From the NCBI GenBank assembly GCA_964035775.1, contig OZ038316.1, positions 19,182,659 through 19,246,658 on the forward strand: a stretch of 64,000 nucleotides of DNA, read 5' to 3'. The notes under the pieces are model-generated. The model did not search any database. It was not told the origin of the DNA and worked only from the letters and a program-made list of their open reading frames with translations. The DNA comes from Osedax frankpressi. Lineage: Eukaryota > Annelida > Polychaeta > Sabellida > Siboglinidae. The position numbers and the translations under genes are program-made. Shown in pieces: positions 50,398 to 63,366 of this stretch (the stretch's first letter is position 1; every line of letters begins with the position of its first letter).

Positions 50398-53200
50398 GGT
50401 TATACTAAGTTGTCCCTCCCTGTAAAATTATGATTAATATACTCTCATCGAATATTGGTCATTAGTCGCTAAATAAAATATGTAACATTATTTACTCTTG
50501 TAAGAACGGATTATAATAAATATTAAAAAATAATCGTGCATATAAAATATATATCTTATTAATTATATAGCAATTGTTACATTATAGTATATGTCATTTC
50601 ATAAGACTCTACCATATTGCATATAATAAATGTACCACTTTAGGTGGGCTACCCTGAATTAGTTACTTTTATAACATTAGTAACTAACTAATATATCAGC
50701 ATTATATATATATATATTATATTATAATTAAAATAAATAGTTTTAACTTTATTATTGAAGTTGTATGTATAAATTAAACTAAATAATTATTTAATAATAA
50801 TTATAATTTAGATACCTTATAACATATATTCAGTTATTTCAATAACATCTAACTCTAAATATCTTTTCTAAAACCAATTAATAGTTTAAATTATAGTTTA
50901 ATATCGCAAAATTTAGTAAAACATATAACATAAAGTGATAATGAGTATTAATAACTCTTAACTATACCATTATTTAAAACGATATTCTATATATTGATGT
51001 AAAATTGCATAACCTTACTAATTAAGATGATCTAATTCATAAACTAATTTAGTTTATAAAACTAGTGCATAGTTATGTTGCTAGGCATATTTTCATAGCA
51101 CACCTAGCGTTTATAAATTTAATTAAAATAATTAATCGATTTAAAATTTAGAAAATTTCAAATATTTTTATTTTAATCAAATAAATAATACATCATTGGT
51201 AATATATATTATAAATTAGTTAATATTACTATCAAACTATTTATAAATATAAATATTTTGTAAATCTTTTATAAAAACTATTAAACTATTTTAAATTAAA
51301 ATTTGTGCTTATTTAAGCACATTTATAAAAACATGTATTTAAATATTGTTATATGTTAATTCAATCTTAAATTAATATTAAAACAAATGTTTTGATATAT
51401 TCTGTATTATAAAAATGTTTACTTGACAAATTATCGATTAAAAGATTATGAACGAATTTAGGATCCATTCTACAATATGATGTATACTCAACGGGGTACT
51501 GTGTTTACATATATATTTATATATGTATTGTGTTTTTATATTAATACGTATGTATATTAAATGAGATAGCATTTTATTTTACTATTATTATAATATATTC
51601 ATATTTTATACATAGCAATTAATGTAAAGTTACACACTTCATCTAAATTTTATATGCGAATAATAAAAAAAACTAGATTTATGATTTAAATGAGTGTACA
51701 ATGTACACCTTACGTATATATTATAGTAAGTAAGTGGGGGTGGTTTATTTCACTGAATTACATTAGAGTGGTATTGAAAATACGCTGCATAATTTGAACT
51801 CAATATACAGTTGACTTGATACTTAATTAATTACATAGATATGCTCCTTTAATAAAGGTTTTACTTAGTAAATTACTAACTCAGGTAATAATGACAAATA
51901 AATCTAAAGACCGATTTGACAAAATATCTAAAATATAAAACCCATAGAAAAAATACATTGATACAATAATGAATTTAATATATCTAGATTTATTTTTTTT
52001 ATATTTAAAATCAATTAAAGACGTTTTAAAAAACGACACCATCCAATAAAATTTGTTGATAGAGCTTATGATTTCATTTACTTTCTTTATACATAATCTA
52101 ATAGAGCTTATGATTTCATTTACTTTCTTTGTACACAACCTGATAGTGCTTATAATTTCATTTACTTTATTTGTACATAATCTGATGGTTTTTAGACATC
52201 AGTTATTTTAACTATATCTTTAGATTTCTGAATTTCTAATAATTTTAGGTTATGATGTAACATTTTTTATTTGCATTACTTTATAAAATTTATTTCATTT
52301 TTTGGCTTATGTCGGCGATTTCCCATGGTATTTTGTCTTGAGTGTGGGTATCAGTTGGATGTTCAATATATCTATTTATTTTCATTTCAAATGATCTATA
52401 TTAGCAAGTATACTATTATATTAACAAGCGTTGATATTGTCTTGTAAAGTATACAACCAATTTTTCTCTTCATAATAAATCTCTTTCAAGGTTTGTTTTT
52501 AGATTTATCCAGTCATAAGATGCAGTATCGTTTGATTAGTTTTTATTTGCTCAACTCAGTTGAATCTGTTAGTCTGATGTTACATTAACAAATGCTCCAC
52601 AGTTTTTGACATTGATTTATGATGATATAATTCAGTTGCGCTTTGCTGCCATTATTTGCACCTAAGTGACATTTTCTACTATTTCGAATTGAGACGAGAA
52701 TATTTTCATTGGTAAATCACTTGGCCTAGTTCTATTTCTCTAATATAATTTCTATTAAAACACATTTTATCCACATAATAGAGATTACCAATAATACTAT
52801 CGTATTGCCTATTCGTGGAAGCACAGTGTTTAAAAATTTACGAAAGATTTACTGGCTTAAAATTAGACTTTAATATAAAGCTATTTTGAAATCTATTTAA
52901 TAGTTGCTAGAGTAACTCTATATCTATATATTAAATAATGTATTCAATAGTAATCAGACTTTTTATTTTTAATTGAACCATGCAAACAAACTCCATATTA
53001 CTGAAATCACAAATAACCATTATAATTATTACAAATTATTATCATGATAAAATATTATCACAAATTAAAATTTTTTAAAGTATAAAAGTATTAACATACA
53101 TATGAAATTAATACTAATGATATCTTGTCTATGTTAAATATATAAATGTATTGAATTGAATATTAAACATTTTTATCGAATCATAACTTCATTAGATATA
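50398..53200. other. Divergent spacer between CFAP96 and MRE11
   Basis: About 2.8 kb of AT-rich sequence between two head-to-head start codons. It contains a three-copy ~42-bp repeat (52057-52190) and otherwise nothing recognisable. CFAP96 and MRE11 promoters are expected at its two ends. Confidence 0.6.
52057..52190. repeat. ~42-bp repeat, three copies
   Basis: Three copies of GAGCTTATGATTTCATTTAC followed by TTTCTTTATACATAATCTAATA, the third more diverged. The open frame across it on the minus strand (KKVNEIISSI repeated) has no gene support. Confidence 0.8.
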
Positions 53201-56200
53201 ATGAATCACGATATATCTGATTCTGAATCGGAATACAATCCAGACAGCAAAGAATCTATTGATACTTCTGATTTGGACAGTGATGATGTCAGGGCGAAGC
53301 GAAGAAAAATCAGTTAGTAATTGAATCCTTTTTATTAAGTACTTATTTATACAATCACAAATTCATTTTCGTATGCAATTGATTAAAATAAAAATGAAAT
53401 ATTAATTATATTTATATATCAAATTGATATAAATTGTGTATATAAATTTACCGGTGATATCAAATTTAGCATGTATATATATAAAATTGTATTTCTGCAT
53501 AAATGTTATATGTTATATGTGTCTTGACACTTCCAGTTACAATTATTCCATCAAATTAACATTTGATTGTAGGCGACGTGCTCCTCTCCGATAATTCCAT
53601 GCCCGTCGATAATTCGCCCGTCGATGATTCGCTCGTCGACGATTCGCTCGTCGACTCGTTGCTACGACAACGCAACGTCGACTCCACACAGACCGACTAC
53701 AAAGTGGGTCCACGCGACTCCGACGACACCATGCGGGTACTGATCGCCACCGACTGCCACCTCGGCTTCAACGAATCCGACCCGATACGTGGCTGCGATT
53801 CCTTTACGTCGTTCGAGGAGATCTTGCAGACGGCGAACAAGTTGCAAGTCGACTTTGTGTTACTGGGTTAGAGCGTAGGGTTTGGTGGTAGTATGGGGGT
53901 CCGAATGGGGTCCGAATGGGGTTAGAATGCGGTTAGAATACGGCATATCGTTGTAGGTAGATGTTGAGGGGCCCATTGTGTGCTGGTGCGGAGGGGGAGG
54001 GTGTTAGAAAACAAATGGAAATAATGCTAGTTTAGTAGGGGTAATATTGAGGGGTAATATTGAGGGGTAATATTGTGGGGTAATATTGAGGGGTAATATT
54101 GAGGGGTAATATTGAGGGGTAATATTAAGGGGTAATATTGAGGGGTGATATTGAGGGGTAATATTGAGGGGTAATATTGAGGGGTAATATTGAGAGGTAA
54201 TATTGAGAGGTAATATTGTGGGGTAATATTGAGGGGTAATATTGTGGGGTAATATTGTGGGGTAATATTGAGGGGTAATATTGAGGGGTAATATTGAGAG
54301 GTAATATTGAGGGGTAATATTGAGGGGTAATATTGAGGGGTAATATTGAGGGGTAATATTGTGGGGTAATATTGAAGGGTAATATTGAGGGGTAATATTG
54401 AGAGGTAATATTGAGGGGTAATATTGAGGGGTAATATTGAGAGGTAATATTGAGGGGTAATATTGAGGGGTGATATTGAGGGGTAATATTGAAGGGTAAT
54501 ATTGAGGGGTAATATTGTGGGGTAATATTGTGGGGTAATATTGAGGGGTAATATTGAGGGGTGATATTGAGGGGTAATATTGAAGGGTAATATTGAGGGG
54601 TAATATTGAGGGGTAATATTGAGGGGTAATATTGAGAGGTAATATTGAGGGGTAATATTGTGGGGTAATATCGAGGGGTAATATCGAGGGGTAATATTGA
54701 GGGGTAATATTGAGGGGTAATATTGAGGGGTAATATTGAGGGGTAATATTGAGAGGTAATATTGTGGGGTAATATTGTGGGGTAATATTGAGAGGTAATA
54801 TTGAGGGGTAATATTGAGGGGTAATATTGAGGGGTAATATTGAGGAGTGATATTGAGGGGTAATATTGAGGGGTAATATTGAGGGGTAATATTGTGGGGT
54901 AATATTGAGAGGTAATATTGAGGGGTAATATTGAGGGGTGATATTGTGGGGTAATATTGAAGGGTAATATTGAGGGGTGATATGAAGCCAATTTTTGTTT
55001 ACTGAGTTAAAGATGATTAGCTTTTTAATGATGAGAGAATGGGGTGAGATGTGACTAGTTCTTAGTTTGTGGAGTTTGATTTATAGCGATGGCGTAATGA
55101 GTGCGATAAGGAAATTTTGAGGGTATAGAGTAGGGTTAAAATATGTTTCCGTTGTAGGTGTTGTTGGGTGTATGAAGTTATGCCGGTGAGGTGAAGGGAA
55201 TGAAATGACTGAATGTTCTGGTAGTGGTGTTCGGACCACTGGTGGGAGTAACCGTTCATTAAATTTGCTACCAATAAATTTAATGCAATACTCTCCGCCA
55301 CTAGGTGGCGACTTATTTCACGATAACAAACCATCGAAGAATACATTGCACCAGTGTATTTCCCTACTTCGCACCTACTGTTTCGGCAGCCGACCCTCGC
55401 AGGTTAGTTGTTCTCGAGATGGGTACAGATTATGGAGCTCGGAGAAACGGGTATTAAAGGTGGGGATCTCCGATGTAGGTCTGATGCCGCAATCCTTCCC
55501 CTCAGGTCGAATTTGTCAGCGATGCTTCCATGAATTTTCGTCACTTTTCGACCGCCAACTATATGGACGCCAACCTGAACATTTCTCTGCCGGTATTCAG
55601 TATCCACGGCAACCACGATGACCCGTCGGGTCTCGGTGATTTCTGTTCCCTGGACCTACTCTCCTCGGCCGGACTGGTCAACTATTTTGGCCGCCAGGAC
55701 TCCGTTGACAAGGTGGTCGTGAATCCGTTGCTGCTTCGGAAGAACCAGACCAAGGTAAAGTGTCGGTTTACCTTTGTTTACATTTTCAGTTTATTGGGAA
55801 AAAATTCTCTAAGATTACGAACCTTCAAACAATCTTAGAAAAATGCATGTGACATTCAGAGAAGTACAATAATTTGAGTAAAAGTCACAAGTCTATAATC
55901 CTCTGATTGGTCATTTTCAATTTAGCAGAGTAAATATTATAAACAAATATTTGTAAAATCATTTTTTAAATAAGATTTATATTTGAAAAAATTTCAACTT
56001 TATAATTTATAATTCGAGGGCATATCTTTTCTATTTTACTCTTCAAATATGTAATTTATACGGAATTATATAAAGAAATACAATATACACTATGAAATTA
56101 TCTATGTCATATACATGTATGGTCCATAACAATATATTAGGCAACAAAATTAACATTATTTGAATTATAAATGTATATTTATATGACCAATGTACTTAAT

Positions 56201-59200
56201 ACTTATGTATTTAATATAAGTATAAATAGATTAATATAATGTATATATATTATGTTATTACGTATGTATATTTAAAAGCGTATTAATTAATAAATAAAAT
56301 TTATAATAATATAATAATTGTAGTTTTTATATATATTATAATTCAATTTTTATATTGTATTAGGCATATAATAGTTAGTTATTTTATATACGATTGTAAC
56401 ATATGTAACAAATGTCCTCAACTATATTATATTTATATAACGTGATCATCATTTAAGCATGACATTTTCAAAAAACTTTATACCTTATGACAATTACCTA
56501 TAAGCTATACAGTTTTTACAATTATTTTCCCTTTTTACAATATATTTATTTTACAATATTGTGGAATCTGTGTAACTTTCAATCACAGGCTACCCTACCT
56601 ATCCGAGATTGCATTTAATAATCTGAAAACACCTTCTATAGAGAGATACTGAAGCAATTCATTAAATTCGATTTAATGAAATTGCCTTAATGACCTCAAT
56701 GAAATCTATAAATGTAGTGCGATTCCGTTGCTACTAATTGAGTGGATTTCAAATGTACGTGCATAAATCGATAGGGAGTTATGCAATCGCGTCATGCTTC
56801 ACCGCACACAGCTTTCGCTCTACGGAATCGGTTCGCTGAAGGATGAACGACTGCACCGTCTCTTCCTTACGGGTAAAGTGGAGATGCTGAGGCCGCCGGA
56901 AGAAGATTGGTTCAATCTTATGGTTTGTGTTGCAATAGGTGTCCGTGTTATGTAATACACCAGATGGAGCTAGCAGCTTAATTAACTATTAAGTAGAAAT
57001 ATATCAATTTATACCTCTGATGCAATATAAAAGTTGTTAAGATTTATTAGTTTATGAAAATCTATTTGTTTAAAATTTCAACTCTTTCCAATGCTAGTAA
57101 TATGAATATATTAATATATGAATATATTGTAAATAAAACACTAACATTTAAGTATATATGATTATATTTTGAATTCAATTCATTTTTCTATGGTATATTT
57201 ATAATATTGAACGAATTCCCCCAAACTTTCTCAATCCTATTGTTTAGTTTACTTCTTTGGAAGCCTGCATCTCTTTTTGCTTATTTTAATGAAATCATTT
57301 ACGTCGATATCTATTAATTCTCTTTATCGTCGCCAGGTTTTGCATCAGAATCGTTCAAAACATGGCTCCACTTCCTACATACCCGAACAGTTTCTCGACT
57401 CTTTCCTCGACCTCGTGTTCTGGGGTCATGAACACGAATGCAAGGTCATGCCAGCGTGGAACGGTTAGTGCGATGTTGTTGTTGCGGGTTAGAGAATGCT
57501 GCCAAGTATACAAATCACGTAGTGGGTTCTGTTATGTATTACCATATCTAGGATACAATGTGATTTATGTTGTCTATTTATGTTGATTATTATCTATTTA
57601 TGTTGATTATTGTCTATTTATGTTGATTATTGTCTATTTATGTTGATTATTGTCTATTTATGTTGATTATTGTCTATTTATGTTGATTATTGTCTATTTA
57701 TGTTGATTATTGTCTATTTATGTTGATTATTGTCTAATTATGTTGATTATTGTCTATTTATGTTGATTATTGTCTATTTATGTTGATTATTGTCTAATTA
57801 TGTTGATTATTGTCTATTTATGTTGATTATTGTCTATTTATGTTGATTATTGGAGGATATCAAAATGAAGAGGTTAATTGAAATCGGTGTTAGAGATTAT
57901 GCCAGAATTTAATTATAATTAATTTCTAGGATTATGATTATGATTAATTTTATGATTATTAATGGAATTATTACTCACTACATTTTTATTTAACTACAGG
58001 CCTACGCTATTCTATAAAACCTATTTTCTAAACGTTGCCGTAACTATACTCACCTTAATATAATTGGTTCCCTCTTCCTAATTACATCCTTCCTTTCCTC
58101 TTTACACTCGCCTACCATAACTAGTTGCAACTTTCCTAGGCACACATCATTCCACATCTTAGCAAAATACACAACTTCTGTAAACGTCGCCTACCATTTC
58201 ATCCGTCTCAGGTAACAGGAACTTCTATGTCACTCAACCCGGCAGTTCAGTTGCTACTTCCCTCAGTCTCGGCGAATCTGTAAAGAAACACATCGGACTA
58301 CTTCACATCAACAAGAGGTTACGTGACGTTACGCGACGTTACGCTGTGTTATGTTACATAATCTTCCTGGCACTTCCGTCGACCCTTACTCGATTCCTTA
58401 CGGCTCTATCCACTTCTACAAATATTTGCTAAGAATTTGCACCGTGGACTTAGGTAATTACCTATTTGTTTATATCTGGTTTGATATTTCGAAATCATGC
58501 AATTGGTTTATTAAAAATAATGTCGGATATCGACTCGACACCTCTGAGTATCTTTGGGTGAAACTGCAGTAGACCAAGATCTATAAACCGTTAACTACTA
58601 AATAGTTACATAGAAGCTAGAAAATGTATTCAAATTTACCGCTTGACTTTCTATGTTCGTCAACTTAGCAAACGTCGGAGACTGGTATTCACTGAAGTTA
58701 ATAACTCTCGTGTCGAGTCTTTATAAACATGTGAGGTCACTAGAGGTCGTACACGGTCACTAGAGGTCGTACAGGGTCACTAGAGGTCGCATGGAATTAC
58801 TGAACCATACCGATCGTTCAGGCAGTTCAAGATCGAGAAGATTCCCATAGAGACCGTGCGTCCGTTTGTCATGCAGGACGTGCTATTGTCGAAGTCTGGC
58901 ATCGACCCACTGGACTGCAAGTGCGATGATAAAGTCATGAAGTTCTGCAATGATAAAGTCAACGAAATGATCATTCTAGCTGGTTGGTAGCTTAAGATAA
59001 GTTCATAGTTCATATTTTGTATGAAATTTACGGTAACAATTTGTATTGATTTGATTCATGCTACATTTGAAATTTATCGATACATTGGTTGCTGTTAATA
59101 TGCCCAAAAGTGTATCTAAAAATACATTTTACATGTCTAGCATATTCTCACATAAATATCTGTTTATTAAAACACTTATGACTGCTGATTTTGATTGAAT

Positions 59201-62200
59201 GTATACCATTTTTATTATAATGATCAATAATATTATTATATTTATAAATTTAATATTCAAAGTTCACATTATAGACCTATTTATCACTATTTATCTATTA
59301 AAACTTCAAAATAATCACGACTTTAATAATATTAAAAATTAATTTTATATTATGAAATAATATATTATTTATTATAGAAGTTATTATAAATTATTGTAAT
59401 TAGAAATTTAAATAAAATCAAATGATAAAATAATAAATATAATTATTCAATTTACAATATTGTCTTTTAAAAAGCTCATTTTTTATGTAAGTTCATGAGA
59501 TATCTTATGAAATTTAAACATAGTATATATTATGTATATTATACACTGTATAATTTACAGTAATTGTGTAGAATGAGTGCATAATGAATTTATAATTAAC
59601 CATTTGTTGTATTTGTAAATGTTACTACATTTCAATATATATAAAGATATTCATTTAAAATTCCTTTCATATATTTTTTTACCAATCCTTATTTATTCTA
59701 AAGCGTGGTCCCAAGGTCTTCTATTAGAATTGTTTAGTCGGGACCTATAAAATTGTGAAATAAACAATGTATCAATAAAATAATCAACAACATAAGATTT
59801 ACAAAGATGTTAAGTGAATCAATGATAATTCAGTGTTTTATTCTATAGATTTTTATATAAAATATAATTAAATAAGTCTTTCATTTCATTAAATAAGAAG
59901 TTTATAAATAAACAAAAAAATAATAATTTTGTATGGGATGCACATATATATAAGAAATAAGAATTATATTAATAAATAATAAGTTATCATATACAATTAA
60001 TACAATTAATTGTACTAATTAGTTTAATACGTCTTGATTCAATAATATTGTAATAATTTACTATGCATATGTTTATTACATATAATCTATAGAGAGCGTA
60101 TTATTATAATAATGTATGATAAATTATATGATATACTAATTATATATACTTAAATTATAATCTATATACGTATATAAAGAGATATATAAAGATATATAGA
60201 GATATATAAAGATATATAGAGATATATAGAGATATATAGAGATATATAAAGATATATAGAGATATATACGAAACATAGCATAATTGCAATTCAGCTAGAT
60301 AAGTTTATTCTATTACAATAGTTTCGATAAGGGTTTTATTGATACAATTTGTACTCAAATGTGATATCATCAATAATTTGGGTTGTCGATAAACAATTCT
60401 AGCAGTTTAATCATAGGAACTTTATTTCAATTAATAATTCATTTATTGTCTTTTAGGACATTTTTAACTCAAAATTTATTTTGAACCAATATAATATAGA
60501 TTTATAATTACATTTAACTTTTATGTTGTTTATTGCTGGCACCAATAATTTACAGTCGTCAGTATATATTAATAATATTATTATCCACATACATAATATT
60601 ATTAAGATGACATTTGTAATAATTCATTTGGATAATATTTACATTTCTTTAAATGAAATTGAACTGCAATTAAATATCAATATGTGCAATTATTAACTTC
60701 TAATTAATAATATGTTATAAATATGTTATAAATATGTTATTTATTAATATTTAAATCTACATTTTACACATATTCTTTATTATTATATTTCAAATCAATT
60801 TCTTTAAAAAATAAAATAAATAATTATAGAAAAAGATATTTTATTAGATTTATATTTCCCGCAATTCTCGAATTGGAATAAAATTCATAAATATTTCTTT
60901 ATTTAATCACCAGAATTCTATAGAAACATTTAAATATATTTTTAGATACAATTTTCAATTGAATATAATAAATACACTAAATATAATAATCAAATCAGAT
61001 AAAAATACTATAGACAATTAATGATGAGTATTGTTAGTTATAAATGTAAAGTATGTTAGTATATTATATTAATACCAACACCTGCATAGACATACACAAG
61101 ACCCACTGCTAACATAAACTCACATTCGCAAACATATATTTACTCACAGACAAGCAAATCAACGGAAACAAAAAACAACCTAAACTTCCATTAATTCGAC
61201 TGCGAGTGGATTACAATGGAGGATTTGAGCTTTTTAATATACATAGGTCTTGATTTTATCTTCCATCTTATTTGTTTAATTGCATAGTAAATAATATTAA
61301 TGAAAAAATTAAATAGATTGCATTAAACATAATATTCATAATCTTCATAATCTTTGTATAGATTTGGACAAAGATTTGTAAACCGAGTTTCAAATCCAAA
61401 CGATATCATCAATTTCATAAAGAGAAAGAGCTTTAACAAAGATTCCAAGGAACCCAGTATCTTTGATACTTCAAGTTTGTAAATTTTAAATTATAGTTCA
61501 CAAAGTGATCATTTTCTTTATTCTATACAATTTGCATAAATATATTTACAGCGGATCTTACTGAATTGAGGGAAAACTTACTGGATTCAAGCAGAGTAGA
61601 AGATATGGTGAAGGAGTATTTTTTGAAGATCGATAAGGTTTTGTTGAATCCCTTCAATTAATTACTTTTTATATTAGCTTTACTGATAATATATTTCTAT
61701 TTTCTTTATCTTATGATGACTTTACTGATAAAATATCTTCATTTTCATTAAGTTTATTGATTTTTCTACAGGCGAAATGTTTGAAACTACTGACTGAGAA
61801 GAACATGAGGAAAGCTATTAAACTCTTTGTTGACAAAGAGGAGAAGAATTCAATAAATTATAAATTTATGGCCAGTTTAAAGAAAACTCAGGTAATCACG
61901 AATATACTCGTGTATCATTTAATATATTAATAAAATGAATTTTATTAATATATTGCTGAAATATATTATTTCCTTCACACAAATTGATTGACCTATTCCT
62001 TGCGAACAGAAAGTATGTGCAATTGTACGTAAGTAGAGTGTACGATACGTAGTTGTAACCAATTTATGCATTATTTTCGACATCGAATATCTTAGGATAA
62101 AATAACTATTTTCTTGCCTGGCTATTTCAATATTCCTAATATTAACATGCCAATACGTACACAAATACACACCATTTCTCTATCATATCAGTAGAATATC

Positions 62201-63152
62201 AATTATATTATCAGAGGTCGATACAGCGTTGCTTATCGGGTAATTTCATTTCCTTCATTGTTAGGACTACCTCAAGAAAAGATCCGTGGAAGCTGATCAA
62301 ATCGATGCGGAAATTCTGGACTACACTCAACAAATCTTAAACAAATCTGGCTCGGAGAGCGATGACGATTTGGAAATTATAAAGACTTTGGTTTGTAATG
62401 AGCGACGGAGATGATGTTGGTGAGATTTGGGAAGAATCGTAGAGATTATTTGTCATGCAATTGATAAGAATAAAACATATCTTATGTCATTAACATTATG
62501 TCTTATGAATTCACTTACTGCGTCTGTTTCAGAAACAAAGAGAGATTTCAAGTTATTCCAGCGACAGCGATAGCGCAATGAATTCTACAACGAAGACAAA
62601 ACCTAAAGGTATTAATATTAGCGATATGTGCTAAATAGTAATGCCTTATTCAAATAATGCCTCGTTAATCACAAGATTATATACTAATTATTCTGTTTAC
62701 AATTTGTTACGATTTAATTTAATAGATACTTATTTTAATACAGATCTATTTTAAATCAGAATCTCAACTCATTTGCTTTGCAGATGCTAAACCAACCAGC
62801 GGCCGAGGGTCACGTGGGGGTCGTGGTAGTCGTGGTGCTAGGGCCACCAGAGGTCGTGGAAGGGGGCGCAACACTAAAGTTACCGCTGTTATACAACGGT
62901 CGATTGCAGAAAGTTTCACTATTTCCGATTCTGATTCTGATAATGCGGCACCAAAGAAAAAGAAAGCCTCGATAATGTTGGTATTATAGTTTTATAATGT
63001 TGTAGGTAGATTATAGAATAATCATTTTAGTAATTTATTTTAAATATATATATTTCAAAATTTAATAATATATTTCAAAATTAATTTTATTTATTACATT
63101 CCTGATTAAATTTATATTTTACAGGTGCTCAAGTGATGATGCAATTTATTAG
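53201..63152 (+). CDS. MRE11: Double-strand break repair nuclease MRE11
   Basis: Sixteen exons: 53201-53312, 53573-53866, 55305-55402, 55506-55754, 56812-56922, 57337-57463, 58212-58317, 58822-58982, 61150-61246, 61362-61474, 61552-61637, 61772-61891, 62265-62390, 62533-62608, 62784-62976, 63125-63152; 698 aa, all phases fit. Phosphoesterase motifs are complete: DCHLGF (D98, H100), GGDLFHDN (D138), GNHDDP (N204, H205), HQNRSKHG (H291) and GHEHEC (H319, H321). The capping domain has [11 protein letters not shown] and [15 protein letters not shown]; the C-terminus has an RG-rich GAR stretch around residues 632-654 and ends in [11 protein letters not shown]11 is the nuclease of the MRE11-RAD50-NBS1 complex, which senses and resects double-strand breaks and activates ATM. 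About 90 residues precede the usual start ([10 protein letters not shown]), acidic and Ser-rich with a [12 protein letters not shown] repeat; an internal start at M91 (53731) is possible. AATAAA lies at 63225. Intron 2 and intron 6 contain minisatellites. Confidence 0.95.
54034..54987. repeat. 13-bp G-run minisatellite in MRE11 intron 2
   Basis: About 73 copies of GAGGGGTAATATT; common variants are GTGGGG, GAGAGG and GGGGTGATATT. The G-rich strand is the MRE11 sense strand, with a GGGG run every 13 bases. The minus-strand frame is open for 288 codons only because the unit is stop-free. Confidence 0.97.
57560..57852. repeat. 20-bp minisatellite in MRE11 intron 6
   Basis: About 14.5 nearly identical copies of TCTATTTATGTTGATTATTG, two with TCTAATTATG. 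The high identity points to recent expansion. It starts about 95 bp after the exon ending at 57463. Confidence 0.95.
58726..58792. repeat. Three-copy GGTCACTAGAGGTCGTACA repeat before MRE11 exon 8
   Basis: Three copies of GGTCACTAGAGGTCG followed by TACA or TACAG lie about 30 bp before the acceptor of the exon at 58822-58982. A short related run (GTTACGTGACGTTACGCGACG) follows the preceding exon at 58318. Confidence 0.75.
60165..60270. repeat. (GATATATA[AG]A) repeat in MRE11 intron 8
   Basis: About ten copies of the 10-bp GATATATAGA or GATATATAAA unit in the 2.2-kb AT-rich intron between MRE11 exons 8 and 9. The rest of that intron shows nothing recognisable. Confidence 0.85.
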
Positions 63153-63366
63153 TGAAGATTTCTATATTCAAATAAACATTTTATTATATATTAAAGTTAT
63201 TTTATTTTAATTATATTTTTACACAATAAATAAACTGGTAATCACAGGAAATCGATGAAATAACGATGAAATAAATATCACATGAGGCATAGAATTATAA
63301 TTCATTTGTATCAAGCATTCAATAATACGATTAATTACTCAAATAAAACGTCGCCATCGGCAAATA
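63153..63366. other. 214-bp convergent spacer between MRE11 and dynein gene
   Basis: Both genes end into this short spacer. AATAAA on the plus strand at 63225-63230 (MRE11) and on the minus strand at about 63201-63206 (dynein) cross each other, so the two 3' UTRs are expected to overlap. Confidence 0.7.

Noticed and set aside
54125-54991. 288-codon minus-strand frame
   Set aside because: Translation of the 13-bp minisatellite in MRE11 intron 2, antisense to the gene.
59690-59760. GCGTGGTCCCAAGGTC block suggesting an element end in MRE11 intron 8
   Set aside because: No matching inverted end or target duplication was found in the intron.
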